A stretch of DNA of 64,000 nucleotides from Gammaproteobacteria bacterium (GCA_016209015.1 JACQWY010000002.1:203622-267621); one strand, 5' to 3'. Positions 34,727 through 43,638 are shown, counted from the first letter of the stretch. Notes: a model not told the origin generated them from the letters alone. Made by a program: numbers and translations.

Positions 34727-36193
34727 ATGACTGATCTCGAAATGCACGTCAAGGCGCCAGGCAGGGCGGAGCTTGTCAAGGAAGTCCGTTCGACGATCGA
34801 TGCACTCGGCATCCAGTACATCTACTACCAGTTCGTCTCGGTGACCGGCCGCATCGTCGGCAAGGGCGTGCCCGCGGATCACTGGGAGTCGGTTGCCGAG
34901 CGCGGCTTCCAGCTCGTCTACGGCGCGACGGCGAATCTCTTCGTCGACCGTCACCGCAATTACATCGGTTACGGACCCGAGGCGTCCGAGCTCGTCGGCA
35001 TACCCGATCCGGAAACCTTCGTGCAACTGCCGTGGGACAAGCGCGTCGCGCGCGTCTTCTGCACCTGCTTCCGCAACCGCGAGGAACGCGAGAATCCCGG
35101 CGGACACCTCACGTCCGACTGCCGCGGCAATCTGCGCCTCCACCAGCGCGAGTTCGAAGCCGCGCACCAGGGTCTGCACCTGCGCCACGGCTGCGAGCCC
35201 GAGATGATGTGGTTGAAGCGCGGCCCGGACGGCGGGACGGCGGGCGGCTACACGAAGCCGAACTGCTACCACATCGATCAGTTCGAGGCGCTGCGCCCGG
35301 TGTTCCTAAAGGTCATCGAGTATTCGCGCGCCATGGGCCTCGACATGATCCAGGGCGACCACGAGGACGCGCCGGGTCAGCTCGAGCTGAACTTCATGTT
35401 CGACGATGCGCTGCGCACCGCGGATCGGCTCACGACGTATCGCCAGATCTGCGCGCAGGTCGCCCGCGAGCACGATCTCATCGCCTGCTTCATGACGAAG
35501 CCGTTCATGGGCGTCTCCGCTTCGGGCTGTCACCACAATCTCTCGTTGTGGCGCGGCGGTGCGGAGCACGTGAACCGGCTCGGACAGTCCGAGCTGCCCG
35601 GCCAGGCCCACAACTTCACGTATCGCAAGGGCGGGGAGAACCTGTTCCTGCCGCTGCCCGGCGAGCGCAAGCCGGGGCCCGTCGGCCTGAACTGCATCGG
35701 CGGCGTGATCAAGCATTTGCCGGCGCTGACGGCGATCGGCTCCAGCACCGTCAACTCCTATCGACGGCTGTGGGACACGGGCTTCTGGGCGCCGGTGTTC
35801 GCGGACTGGGGCTATCAGAACCGCACCTGCGCGCTGCGCATCTCGGCGCCGGGACGCTTCGAGTACCGCTCGGTGGATTCCATGGTGAATCCCTACCTGA
35901 TGGCGAGCGCGCTGCTCCGCGCGTTCGACGACGGCATCACGTCCAACATCGATCCGGGCGAGCCGGAGGAACGCAACATCTACCAGGCCATGGAAGCCGG
36001 CAAGCTCGTGAAGAAGCTGCCCATGTCGCTCGGCGAGGCGCTCGGCGCGCTCGAGCAGGACGAGGTGATCCGCAGCGCGCTGCCGGACGAGATGTATCGC
36101 GTGTTCATGCATTACAAGCGCGACGAGTGGGAGAAGTTCATGTCCACCGTCACGGACTGGGATACCGGTACCTACCTCGACTATCTGCCCTAG
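34727..36193 (+). CDS. Glutamine-synthetase-family ligase (amine gamma-glutamyl ligase candidate)
   Basis: A 488-residue GS-fold enzyme. The beta-grasp is at the N-terminus; GDHEDAPGQLELNF holds metal-binding glutamates, KPFMGVSASGCHHNLSL the glutamate/ATP site with its histidine, and NRTCALRI plus RFEYRSVDSMVNPYL the arginines and closing motifs. The adenylylation tyrosine region of housekeeping GlnA is absent. Its position before three glutamate-synthase-like genes matches gmaS- or glnT-type genes that attach an amine to glutamate. Whether the amine is ammonia, methylamine or another is not readable. CGGAGGA precedes the ATG. Confidence 0.85.
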   Translation: MTDLEMHVKAPGRAELVKEVRSTIDALGIQYIYYQFVSVTGRIVGKGVPADHWESVAERGFQLVYGATANLFVDRHRNYIGYGPEASELVGIPDPETFVQLPWDKRVARVFCTCFRNREERENPGGHLTSDCRGNLRLHQREFEAAHQGLHLRHGCEPEMMWLKRGPDGGTAGGYTKPNCYHIDQFEALRPVFLKVIEYSRAMGLDMIQGDHEDAPGQLELNFMFDDALRTADRLTTYRQICAQVAREHDLIACFMTKPFMGVSASGCHHNLSLWRGGAEHVNRLGQSELPGQAHNFTYRKGGENLFLPLPGERKPGPVGLNCIGGVIKHLPALTAIGSSTVNSYRRLWDTGFWAPVFADWGYQNRTCALRISAPGRFEYRSVDSMVNPYLMASALLRAFDDGITSNIDPGEPEERNIYQAMEAGKLVKKLPMSLGEALGALEQDEVIRSALPDEMYRVFMHYKRDEWEKFMSTVTDWDTGTYLDYLP

Positions 36194-36205
36194 AGGATCA
36201 GAACC

Positions 36206-37141
36206 ATGTGCGGAATCGCAGGACTCATCCATCGCGATGGTGCCGCCGACATCGGCGGCGAGATGACGGCCATGCTGCGCTCGCTCGCGCACCGCGGCCC
36301 GGACTCGACGGGCTTCGCGCTGTACGGCGGCCCGGTGGGTTCGACGCTCGTGATGCGGTTGAAGCTCGCCGAGCAGGAGGAGGCGCGCCGCAGCTTCGAT
36401 CTGCGCCGCAGGCTGCCGGAGCGCAAGGCCACTGTCGATCAGCGCATCGCCGAGCTCGGCGGCAAGGTGCTGTCGGCGGAAGCCGTCACCGAGTACGCCT
36501 ATCGCTACACGCTCAGCTTCGACGGTGATCGCCGCCGCTTCGCGGATTACCTCGAAGACGTGGAGGGTGTGGAAATCCTCTCGCTCGGCACCGCGCTCGA
36601 GCTCATCAAGGATCTCGGCGTCGCGACGGAGGTCGCGGAGCAGTACCACCTCGGCGGCTTCCGCGGCACGCACGCCATCGGCCACACGCGCATGGCCACG
36701 GAGTCCGACGTCGACATCCGCTCGGCGCATCCGTACTGGGCCTATCCGTTCGCGGACATCTCCGTCGTCCACAACGGCCAGCTCACGAATTATTGGAAAG
36801 GGCGCCGCGCGCTCGAGCACAAGGGCCATCGCTTCGTCTCGAACTGCGACTCCGAGCTGATCGCGGTCTATCTCGCCGACAAGATGAGCGACGGTATGCC
36901 GCTCGAGGATGCGATGCGCCAGTCGGTCTCCGAGCTCGACGGCGTGTTCACCTATCTCGTGGCGACGGCGGACAGCCTCGGCATGGCGAAGGACACGATG
37001 GCGGCGAAGCCGATGGTCCTCTACGAGAGCGAGAAGTTCATCGCGCTCGCCTCCGAGGAAGTCGCGATCCGCAGCATTTTCCCGTACGAGATCCCGACCT
37101 CCGATCCCTACGAGGACGAGGTGCGGGTATGGAGGAACTGA
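36206..37141 (+). CDS. mgsA: Class II glutamine amidotransferase, N-methylglutamate synthase subunit A-like (MgsA/GlxB)
   Basis: A 311-residue Ntn-type amidotransferase. The catalytic Cys2 is in MCGIAGLIHRDG, and GTHAIGHTRMAT, SVVHNGQLTNY and FVSNCDSELIAVYL are the standard glutaminase blocks. Glutamate synthases carry this as their N-terminal domain; here, as in N-methylglutamate synthase (MgsABC) and rhizobial GlxBCD, it is a separate gene. It would hydrolyse glutamine or a gamma-glutamyl amide and pass the amine to the FMN subunit. It starts 12 bp after the ligase gene and ends 2 bp before the next. Confidence 0.82.
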   Translation: MCGIAGLIHRDGAADIGGEMTAMLRSLAHRGPDSTGFALYGGPVGSTLVMRLKLAEQEEARRSFDLRRRLPERKATVDQRIAELGGKVLSAEAVTEYAYRYTLSFDGDRRRFADYLEDVEGVEILSLGTALELIKDLGVATEVAEQYHLGGFRGTHAIGHTRMATESDVDIRSAHPYWAYPFADISVVHNGQLTNYWKGRRALEHKGHRFVSNCDSELIAVYLADKMSDGMPLEDAMRQSVSELDGVFTYLVATADSLGMAKDTMAAKPMVLYESEKFIALASEEVAIRSIFPYEIPTSDPYEDEVRVWRN

Positions 37142-37143
37142 GC

Positions 37144-37974
37144 ATGGCGAAGACCGCTGCCGCATCGGACATGCACGGTGAACAGCTCACCGGACGCAGC
37201 CAGCAACGCTTCTTCAGCGCCGAGGAGGCCGAGGCCTTCCTCTATCCCGGCGCCGCGCAGGTGGACATCTCGAGACGCGCGGACATCGACGCCGCGCCCC
37301 TCACCCCGCGCGAGATCAACCTGCGCATCCGTGCGCTCATGAAGGAGGGCTACGGCGACATCACGATCCGCAATTCGGGCGCGAAGCACAGTTGCATCGT
37401 CGGCATCCTGAACCGCGTGAACCTGACGGTCGAAGGCAGCCTCGGCTACTTCGCATGCGGACTGCTCGACGGGCCGAACGTGCGCGTCACGGGCCGCGTC
37501 GGCTGGTCCTGCGGCGAGAACATGATGAGCGGCACGATCGTCGTGGAGAAGAACGCGGGCTCGACGTTCGGCGCCGCGCTGCGCGGCGGCGATCTCGTGT
37601 GCAAGGGTGACGTCGGCGGGCGCACCGGCATCGACATGAAGGGCGGCACGATCATCGTCGGCGGCCGCACCGGCGCGTTCTCGGGCTTCATGATGCAACG
37701 CGGCCGGATGATCATCCTCGGCGACGCCGGCAAGAACCTCGGCGACTCGATGTACGACGGCGTGATCTACGTCGGCGGCGCGATCGCGAGCCTCGGCGTC
37801 GACGCCGTGCCGGCGGAGCTCACCGCGCTCGAGATCGGCTGGCTCGAGCGCAAGCTCGCGCTCTACGGCATGGAGGCGCCGGGCGGCGTGGCGAACCTGA
37901 AGAAGATCGCCGCCGGCAAGCAACTCTGGAATTACGACAACCTCGAGCCGGCGGAAAAGAAGCTGGTGCTCTGA
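37144..37974 (+). CDS. mgsB: GXGXG-domain protein, N-methylglutamate synthase subunit B-like (MgsB/GlxC)
   Basis: A 276-residue right-handed beta-helix protein equal to the C-terminal GXGXG domain of glutamate synthase alpha subunit. The repeating Gly turns run from about residue 65 to 235 (GSLGYFACGLLDGPN, GWSCGENMMSGTIVV, GGRTGAFSGFMMQRG). It probably has a structural role joining the amidotransferase and FMN subunits. ATG 37144 lies 9 bases after GGAGGA. The N-terminal 60 residues are longer than in described MgsB proteins. Confidence 0.82.
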   Translation: MAKTAAASDMHGEQLTGRSQQRFFSAEEAEAFLYPGAAQVDISRRADIDAAPLTPREINLRIRALMKEGYGDITIRNSGAKHSCIVGILNRVNLTVEGSLGYFACGLLDGPNVRVTGRVGWSCGENMMSGTIVVEKNAGSTFGAALRGGDLVCKGDVGGRTGIDMKGGTIIVGGRTGAFSGFMMQRGRMIILGDAGKNLGDSMYDGVIYVGGAIASLGVDAVPAELTALEIGWLERKLALYGMEAPGGVANLKKIAAGKQLWNYDNLEPAEKKLVL

Positions 37975-37992
37975 GCAGGAAGGGAGACTGGC

Positions 37993-39372
37993 ATGACAGC
38001 GAAGAATGAAATTTCACGCCGGGCGCAGGAAGGCGCGGGCGCGGCCCGCAACCGCTCGATCCTCGGCAGCAGCCCGATCTTCACCCCCGAGGTGATCGAC
38101 GACATCCACATCAAGGCGGAGCTCGGGCGCTATCGCATGCGCGGCTTCTCGCTGTTCAAGAAGATTCCGTCCTGGGACGACCTGACGTTCCTCCCGGGCA
38201 CGCTCACGCGTTTCGTGATCGAGGGGTATCGCGAGAAGTGCGTGACCGAGACCGTCATCGGTCCGAAGGCGAAGCGGCCGCTCGTGCTCGACATTCCGAT
38301 CTACATCACGGGCATGAGCTTCGGCGCGCTGTCCTATGAGGCGAAGATCGCGCTCGCGCGCGGCGCGACGATGGCCGGCACGGCGACGTGCTCCGGCGAG
38401 GGCGGCATGATCCCGGACGAACGCCGTTACTCCGCGAAGTGGCTCTACCAGTGCATCCAGTCGCGCTACGGCTTCAATCCTCATCATCTGCAGCTCGCCG
38501 ACGCCTGCGAGTTCTTCATCGGCCAGGGCTGCAAGGTCGGTCTCGGCGGACATCTGATGGGTCAGAAGGTCACGGACCAGGTCGCGGAGATGCGCTCCCT
38601 GCCCGCGGGCATCGATCAGCGCTCGCCGGCGCGTCATCCGGACTGGCTCGGCCCCGACGATCTCGCGCTGAAGATCGACGAGATCCGCGAGGCGACGAAC
38701 GGCGAGATCCCCATCCAGCTCAAGCTCGGCGCGGCGCGCGTGTACGACGACGTACGGATGGCCATCAAGACCGGACCCGACAGCATCTACATCGACGGCA
38801 TGGAAGGCGGCACGGGCGCCGGTCCGCACGTCGCGACGGAGGAGACCGGCATTCCCGGGATCGCCGCCATCCGCCAGGCGCGCAAGGCGCTCGACGATCT
38901 CGGCAAGTCGGGCGAGATCTCGCTCGTCTACGCGGGCGGCATCCGCAACGGCGGCGACGTCGCGAAAGCGCTCGCGCTCGGCGCCGACGCGGTCGCGATC
39001 GGGCACGCCGCGATGATCGCGCTGAACTGCAACAAGGACATTCCGGAAGCGGATTTCCCCGCCGAGATCGGCGTCGAGGCCGGCTACTGCTATCACTGCC
39101 ACACCGGCCGCTGTCCGGTCGGCGTCGCGACCCAGGATCCCCTGCTGCGCGCGCGCCTCGACCCCGATGCCGCGGCGGAGCGCGTCTACAACTTCCTGCA
39201 TACGCTGACGCTCGAGGCGCAGATGATGGCGCGGGCCTGCGGCAAGACGAACGTGCACTCCCTCGAGCCGGAGGATCTCGCGGCGCTCACCATGGAAGCG
39301 TCCGCGCTCGCGATGGTGCCGCTCGCGGGCACGCAGCACACGGTGGGTCGTCCGGACATGACGCGTTACTAG
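37993..39372 (+). CDS. mgsC: FMN-binding glutamate-synthase-like subunit (MgsC/GlxD)
   Basis: A 459-residue protein corresponding to the FMN/[3Fe-4S] domain of glutamate synthase. TGMSFGALSYEAK and IYIDGMEGGTGAGP form the FMN/substrate barrel, IRNGGDVAKALALGADAV the phosphate site, and CYHCHTGRCPVG supplies the Cys ligands for the cluster. In MgsABC this subunit makes N-methylglutamate from glutamate and methylamine; in GltB it makes glutamate. The gene set without a GltD partner favours the N-alkylglutamate-type reaction, though not decisively. Confidence 0.85.
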   Translation: MTAKNEISRRAQEGAGAARNRSILGSSPIFTPEVIDDIHIKAELGRYRMRGFSLFKKIPSWDDLTFLPGTLTRFVIEGYREKCVTETVIGPKAKRPLVLDIPIYITGMSFGALSYEAKIALARGATMAGTATCSGEGGMIPDERRYSAKWLYQCIQSRYGFNPHHLQLADACEFFIGQGCKVGLGGHLMGQKVTDQVAEMRSLPAGIDQRSPARHPDWLGPDDLALKIDEIREATNGEIPIQLKLGAARVYDDVRMAIKTGPDSIYIDGMEGGTGAGPHVATEETGIPGIAAIRQARKALDDLGKSGEISLVYAGGIRNGGDVAKALALGADAVAIGHAAMIALNCNKDIPEADFPAEIGVEAGYCYHCHTGRCPVGVATQDPLLRARLDPDAAAERVYNFLHTLTLEAQMMARACGKTNVHSLEPEDLAALTMEASALAMVPLAGTQHTVGRPDMTRY

Positions 39373-39381
39373 GAGGCAGCC

Positions 39382-39771
39382 ATGTCGCACAAGATCGTCT
39401 CGAAGAGCGCGGCGGAAACCACCCGCCAGCAGGTCATCCGCGAAAAGGAAATCGGTCAGCACATCGGCTACCGCTACGATGTGAATCTCGTGCCGGACTA
39501 CGCGCGGCTGACGCCGTTCCTGCGCAAGTACATGGAGCTCATGGGCTGGCAGGATCTCAACTGGCTCGAAGACGTCCACCTCGGCTACGAGGAGGGCAGC
39601 GCGGCCGTCTTCGATCGCAACGTCAACGGCTGGGTCACGGTGCCCGACGGAATGGTCCTGCCCGAGAACCAGCAGGACCGCGACATGATCGCGCGCGAGC
39701 TCCTGATCAAGTTCCAGATGTCGCAACGACATCCGCTCGTGGAGCTGAACCGGACCTACCGGAAGTTCTGA
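39382..39771 (+). CDS. Unknown 129-residue protein within the amine operon
   Basis: A soluble protein with no recognised family and no membrane segment or Cys cluster. Visible blocks include IGYRYDVNLVPDYARLTPFL, YMELMGWQDLNWLEDVHLGY and RELLIKFQMSQRHPLVEL; it is rich in aromatic and charged residues and predicted alpha/beta. It begins 9 bp after mgsC with AGGAGGC upstream, so it is part of the operon. It could be a delta-like small subunit of the FAD enzyme or a binding protein, but nothing in the sequence proves either. Confidence 0.75.
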   Translation: MSHKIVSKSAAETTRQQVIREKEIGQHIGYRYDVNLVPDYARLTPFLRKYMELMGWQDLNWLEDVHLGYEEGSAAVFDRNVNGWVTVPDGMVLPENQQDRDMIARELLIKFQMSQRHPLVELNRTYRKF

Positions 39772-39985
39772 TTTTTCCACCGGGGCACGGTGGCCTGCAG
39801 GACGCGGGCCCCGGTACAGCCTTCCGTCCGCCGTGCCACACCCCGCCCGGCGGGCGTCGTCATCCGCGCACAGCGAGGCCGCAGACGGCCGGGGAAGCAT
39901 TCTCTCTGCAGAAGTCCGGTGCGCTCCGGCGCCCGGACGTCACGATCCGTGATCGTCAACGCCATCGAAGCGGGAGGGCTTTACC

Positions 39986-41611
39986 ATGAGCGTTACTTCT
40001 ACAGATGCCGCGATGCTGACAGCCGCGGCGCCCAGCTTGCATCGCAAGATCAGTTGGACGGGCGCGTTCTGGGTGGCGAGCGGCGTACCGGCCCTCGTGC
40101 TGTTCTCGATCGGCGCGATCGCCGCGACCGTCGGACGGCCGGCCTGGGTGGTGTGGACGGTCTCCATCCTCTTCGGGTTCATCCAGGCCTTCACGTACGC
40201 GGAGATCGCCGGACTCTTCCCGAGCAAGTCGGGCGGGGCCTCGATCTACGGTGCCGTCGCCTGGGCCCGCTACAACAAGTTCTTCGCACCCGTCTCCGTG
40301 TGGTGCAACTGGTTCGCGTGGTCACCGGTGCTCGCGATAGGCTCGGGCCTCACCGCGGGCTATGTCCTCGACCTGCTGTTCCCGGATCCGAACGCCGCGA
40401 TCAAGACCTGGCAGATCACGCTGCTCAATCTGGGCTTTCTGAAGGACGGGCTGACGCTGCGCATCAACGCGACGTTCTTCCTCGGCGCATTCGCGATGCT
40501 GGTCACGTTCCTGATCCAGCACGGCGGCATACTCAAATCGGCACGGGCGACGATGATCCTCGCGGTCGCGGCACTCGTCCCGCTCATGCTCGTCTCGATC
40601 GTGCCGCTGCTCACGGGTGACGTGCCAGCCGCGCACTTCTCGCCGCTCGTGCCGCTCGGCGGCACGGGCGAGGACGGCAAGCCGCTCGACGGCGCGTGGA
40701 ACACGGCGGGCTGGACGCTGATGGCGGGCGGTCTGTTCATCGCGGCCTGGTCGACCTACGCGTTCGAGACCTCGGTGTGCTACACGCGCGAGTTCATGGA
40801 TCCGCAGCGCGACACGTTTAAGGCGATCCTGTATTCGGGCCTGCTCTGCATCGCCGCGTTCGTGCTCATCCCGCTCGGCTTCCAGGCGAATCTCGGCCTC
40901 GACGGCATGCTCGCGCCCGACATCTACAGCGGCATGGGCGTCGCCGCCGCGATGTCGAAGTTCCTCGGCGGCGGCGTGCTGATCGAGAAGATCTTCGTCG
41001 TCATGATGATCCTCGCGCTCATGCTCTCGATCATGACGGCGATGGCGGGATCCTCGCGCACGCTCTACCAGGCCTCCGTCGACGGCTGGCTGCCGCGCTA
41101 TCTGTCCCATTGCAACGACCACGGCGCGCCGACGCGCGCGATGGGCACCGACCTCGTGTTCAACCTGTTCCTGCTGCTGTTGTCCGACTACGTCTTCCTG
41201 CTCGCGATTTCGAACGTCGGCTACATCATCTTCAATTTCCTGAACCTCAACGCCGGTTGGATCCATCGTCTCGATCGTCCCCACTGGCCGCGTCCGTGGA
41301 AGGCCTCGAACCTGCTGCTCGGGCTCGGTGCCGTCCTCGGCTTCGTGAACATGTTCATCATGGGCATGGGCGCGGGGATCTGGGGTCAGGGCACGCTCAT
41401 GGCGGGCCTCGTGTTCTCCGCGCTGATCCTGCCCGTGTTCTGGTATCGCCACTACGTGCAGGACCAGGGACAGTTTCCGGCCGCCATGCTCGAGGACATG
41501 CATCTCGGGCCGGACGAGGCCGGCGTGCAGACGCGGGCCGGCGTCCTGCCCTGGGTGGCGGTGGCGGGCGGCATCGCGGCCTGCCTGCTCGGGCATACGC
41601 TCGGCGCCTGA
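39986..41611 (+). CDS. APC-superfamily amino acid/amine permease
   Basis: A 541-residue inner-membrane transporter with about 12-14 hydrophobic segments. The first helix pair (ISWTGAFWVASGVPALVLFS and VVWTVSILFGFIQAFTYAEI) and the GLFPSKSGGASIYG loop are typical of the APC family. It ends the operon after a 214-bp gap and likely imports the amine or amino acid used by the enzymes upstream. CGGGAGGG precedes the ATG. A short hydrophilic tail follows the penultimate helix. The substrate is unknown. Confidence 0.87.
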   Translation: MSVTSTDAAMLTAAAPSLHRKISWTGAFWVASGVPALVLFSIGAIAATVGRPAWVVWTVSILFGFIQAFTYAEIAGLFPSKSGGASIYGAVAWARYNKFFAPVSVWCNWFAWSPVLAIGSGLTAGYVLDLLFPDPNAAIKTWQITLLNLGFLKDGLTLRINATFFLGAFAMLVTFLIQHGGILKSARATMILAVAALVPLMLVSIVPLLTGDVPAAHFSPLVPLGGTGEDGKPLDGAWNTAGWTLMAGGLFIAAWSTYAFETSVCYTREFMDPQRDTFKAILYSGLLCIAAFVLIPLGFQANLGLDGMLAPDIYSGMGVAAAMSKFLGGGVLIEKIFVVMMILALMLSIMTAMAGSSRTLYQASVDGWLPRYLSHCNDHGAPTRAMGTDLVFNLFLLLLSDYVFLLAISNVGYIIFNFLNLNAGWIHRLDRPHWPRPWKASNLLLGLGAVLGFVNMFIMGMGAGIWGQGTLMAGLVFSALILPVFWYRHYVQDQGQFPAAMLEDMHLGPDEAGVQTRAGVLPWVAVAGGIAACLLGHTLGA

Positions 41612-41729
41612 ACCGGCGGGCGCTGCGTAGAGAATTCACGGTCGCCGCGCAGGCCCGCGCGGCGACCGTCTGCTTCCGCCCGATCGCCTCGCCGGCGCCG
41701 TCACGGCGCCGGTGGCGGCTTCTTCCTGG

Positions 41730-42003
41730 CGCTTCTCCGAACTGCGGGACTGTGCCTCGGCACACCGCGGCGCGCATTTCGCACTTCTCGCCCTCGCGCA
41801 GGCGAGGGCCCGGTCGTTCAGGCCTCGGCGCCGAGGTCGAACCGCGGGACCAGCGCAGAAGACGAGTGCAGTGCGGAACTCTCGAACGTCCGAGGTTCAC
41901 GGCGCGTGCCGTGGGTCACCGACTGGGCCCTCGCCTGCGCGAGGGCGACAGGGATCAGCCGCGGCGGAATGCCTCGACTGACCTCGCAGTCGGGAGAAGA
42001 ACC
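41730..42003 (-). repeat. Nested inverted-repeat element R4 (core 41787-41949)
   Basis: A full copy in reverse orientation to R1-R3: CTTCTCCGAACTGCGGGAC outer end, tail, 163-bp core bounded by CTCGCCCTCGCGCAGGCGAG and its inverse, second tail and outer end CGCAGTCGGGAGAAGAACC. The interior is diverged, but all four inverted-repeat arms are kept. It is followed by a T run. Confidence 0.88.
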
Positions 42004-42022
42004 TCCATTTTTTCCGATTCCT

Positions 42023-42116
42023 CGAACGCGAGTGCGTCGCGCCAGGAAATAAATCCGTCACCTTTTCCGCGAACGCGAGTCCGTCGCGCCAGGAAATAAA
42101 TCCGTCACCTTTTCCG
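42023..42116 (+). repeat. Two tandem copies of a 47-bp unit
   Basis: CGAACGCGAGTGCGTCGCGC at 42023 and CGAACGCGAGTCCGTCGCGC at 42070 start two nearly identical 47-bp copies, each continuing through AGGAAATAAATCCGTCACC. They separate R4 from R5 and replace the left outer end of R5. Confidence 0.9.
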
Positions 42117-42129
42117 ATATTTCCCACTC

Positions 42130-42352
42130 GTCGCCCTCGCGCAGGCGAGGGCCCAGTCGTTCAGCCTCGGCGCCGAGGTCGAACCGCCGGACCCGCGCAG
42201 AAGGCGAGCGCGGTGCGGAACGGAGCGCTCGAAAGTCCGGGGTTTACTGCATCTGCCGTGAGTCACCGACTGGGGCCCTCGCCTGCGCGAGGGCGACAGG
42301 GATCAGCCGCGGCGGAATGCGTCGACTGACCCCGCAGTCGGGAGAAGAACCC
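42130..42352 (-). repeat. Nested inverted-repeat element R5 (core 42130-42297 plus one tail)
   Basis: Reverse-oriented copy with a 168-bp core between GTCGCCCTCGCGCAGGCGAG and its inverse, then a tail ending in CGCAGTCGGGAGAAGAACCC followed by seven T. The other tail is missing where the 47-bp tandem units lie. Confidence 0.88.
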
Positions 42353-42617
42353 TTTTTTTCGCGCGTCGGATCGGAGCGGGGGCGATCTCGTCCGGCAGCG
42401 TGTCCAGTCGCTGTCTGCGTCCTGAAATCGCGCCGCGGCCGCACGACAGCGCGCACTACACACCCGACGCCGTGGCGCGCGAAGACTGCATCCGCCAGAG
42501 CCCCGGGAGCCGCGCTTCGCCGCCCGCGACTCCGCCCGGTCCGCGATCGGTGCACAATGCGGCCACCCGCCGGCCGCGCACGCCGGTCGCGTCAATCATT
42601 CCACGAGGAGAGCCCCG

Positions 42618-43403
42618 GTGTCCGACGAGCATCCGATCCGCTTCGAAATCGAGGCCGGCATAGCGACCGTCACGATCGATCGCCCCGAGCGCAGGAACGC
42701 GCTGTCGCTCGAAGCCATGGAAGGTCTGACCGACGCCTGGGCGCGCGCCGATGCCGCGCCCGACGTCCGCGCCGTGATCCTCACGTCCGCGGACTGCGGC
42801 GTGTTCTGCGCGGGCATGGACTTGAAACAGGTCGCGGAGATGAAGGCCCGCGACGGCATCGATCTGCTGACGCGCGTGCGCGATCCCATGCAGACGCGGA
42901 TGCGCGCGGTGCAGAAGCCGATCATCGCCGCGATGACGGGCTCGCTCATGGCGGGCGGCATGATGCTGTCCCTGAACTGCGATCTGCGCGTGGGTCTCAA
43001 AGGCACGCGCGCCGGCATCACGGAAGTGAAAGTCGGCCGCGGCTCGCCCTGGGCCGTGCCGCTCCTGTGGATGCTGCCGCAGCCGGTGCTGATGGAGATG
43101 GTGCTCACCGGCGAGACGCTGCCGATCGAGCGCTTGCACGAATTCGGCTACGTGAACTACCTCGAGGACAGCCCGGACGCGGTGCGGGCGCGGGCATTGC
43201 AGCTCGCCCGCGCGATCGTCGAGGGCGCGCCGCTGTCGGTGAAGGCGGCGAAGGCGAGCGTGCTCGCGGCGATGGATCTCGGCTGCCGGAAGGGCTTCGA
43301 GGCGGCGCTCGGGATCTACGCGGAAGTCTACGCGAGCGAAGACGCGATCGAGGGACCGCGCGCGTTCGCGGCGAAGCGCAAGCCGGTGTGGCAGGGGCGC
43401 TGA
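42618..43403 (+). CDS. Enoyl-CoA hydratase/isomerase (crotonase) family protein
   Basis: A 261-residue crotonase-fold protein. IDRPERRNALS (near residue 21), the CoA/oxyanion loop CGVFCAGMDLKQ and the second block MTGSLMAGGMMLSLNCDLRV match the family. One catalytic-type glutamate is retained in GITEVKVG; the usual GGG of the second oxyanion region is AGG, so hydratase activity is not assured. GTG 42618 follows CGAGGAG. It is isolated between repeat elements R5 and R6, with no beta-oxidation partners, so its substrate is unknown. Confidence 0.9.
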   Translation: MSDEHPIRFEIEAGIATVTIDRPERRNALSLEAMEGLTDAWARADAAPDVRAVILTSADCGVFCAGMDLKQVAEMKARDGIDLLTRVRDPMQTRMRAVQKPIIAAMTGSLMAGGMMLSLNCDLRVGLKGTRAGITEVKVGRGSPWAVPLLWMLPQPVLMEMVLTGETLPIERLHEFGYVNYLEDSPDAVRARALQLARAIVEGAPLSVKAAKASVLAAMDLGCRKGFEAALGIYAEVYASEDAIEGPRAFAAKRKPVWQGR

Positions 43404-43470
43404 AGGGGCAGTCTGCCAGTCAGGTTATTGATCTTCGAGTGCGCCATTCGTCGAGCCCCGGCAGAAGCCC

Positions 43471-43638
43471 GTCGCCCTCGCGCAGGCGAGGGCCCAGTCG
43501 GTGACCCTCGCTGCTTGCAGTGAACCGCGATGCTTTCGAGTGATCGATTGCACGCTGCACCGGGGATTCATGCCGGTCCCGTGGTTCGGCCGGAACGCCG
43601 AAGCTGAACGACTGGGCCCTCGCCTGCGCGAGGGCGAC
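43471..43638 (+). repeat. Nested inverted-repeat element R6 (core only)
   Basis: A 168-bp plus-oriented core with intact GTCGCCCTCGCGCAGGCGAG ends and CCCAGTCG inner arms; the interior is the most diverged of all copies. The right tail decays after about 30 bp, running into the multi-hairpin element at 43671. No left tail is evident. Confidence 0.85.

Larger units (their letters stand above)
41612..42617. other. Repeat-filled intergenic kilobase
   Basis: About 1 kb without a gene of normal codon bias. It contains minus-oriented elements R4 and R5, a 47-bp tandem duplication between them, and about 260 bp before the crotonase gene with nothing recognisable apart from its ribosome binding site. 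Confidence 0.6.

Noticed and set aside
34727-36193. Housekeeping glutamine synthetase glnA
   Set aside because: Lacks the adenylylation-site region, and lies in an amine operon without ntrBC or glnK.
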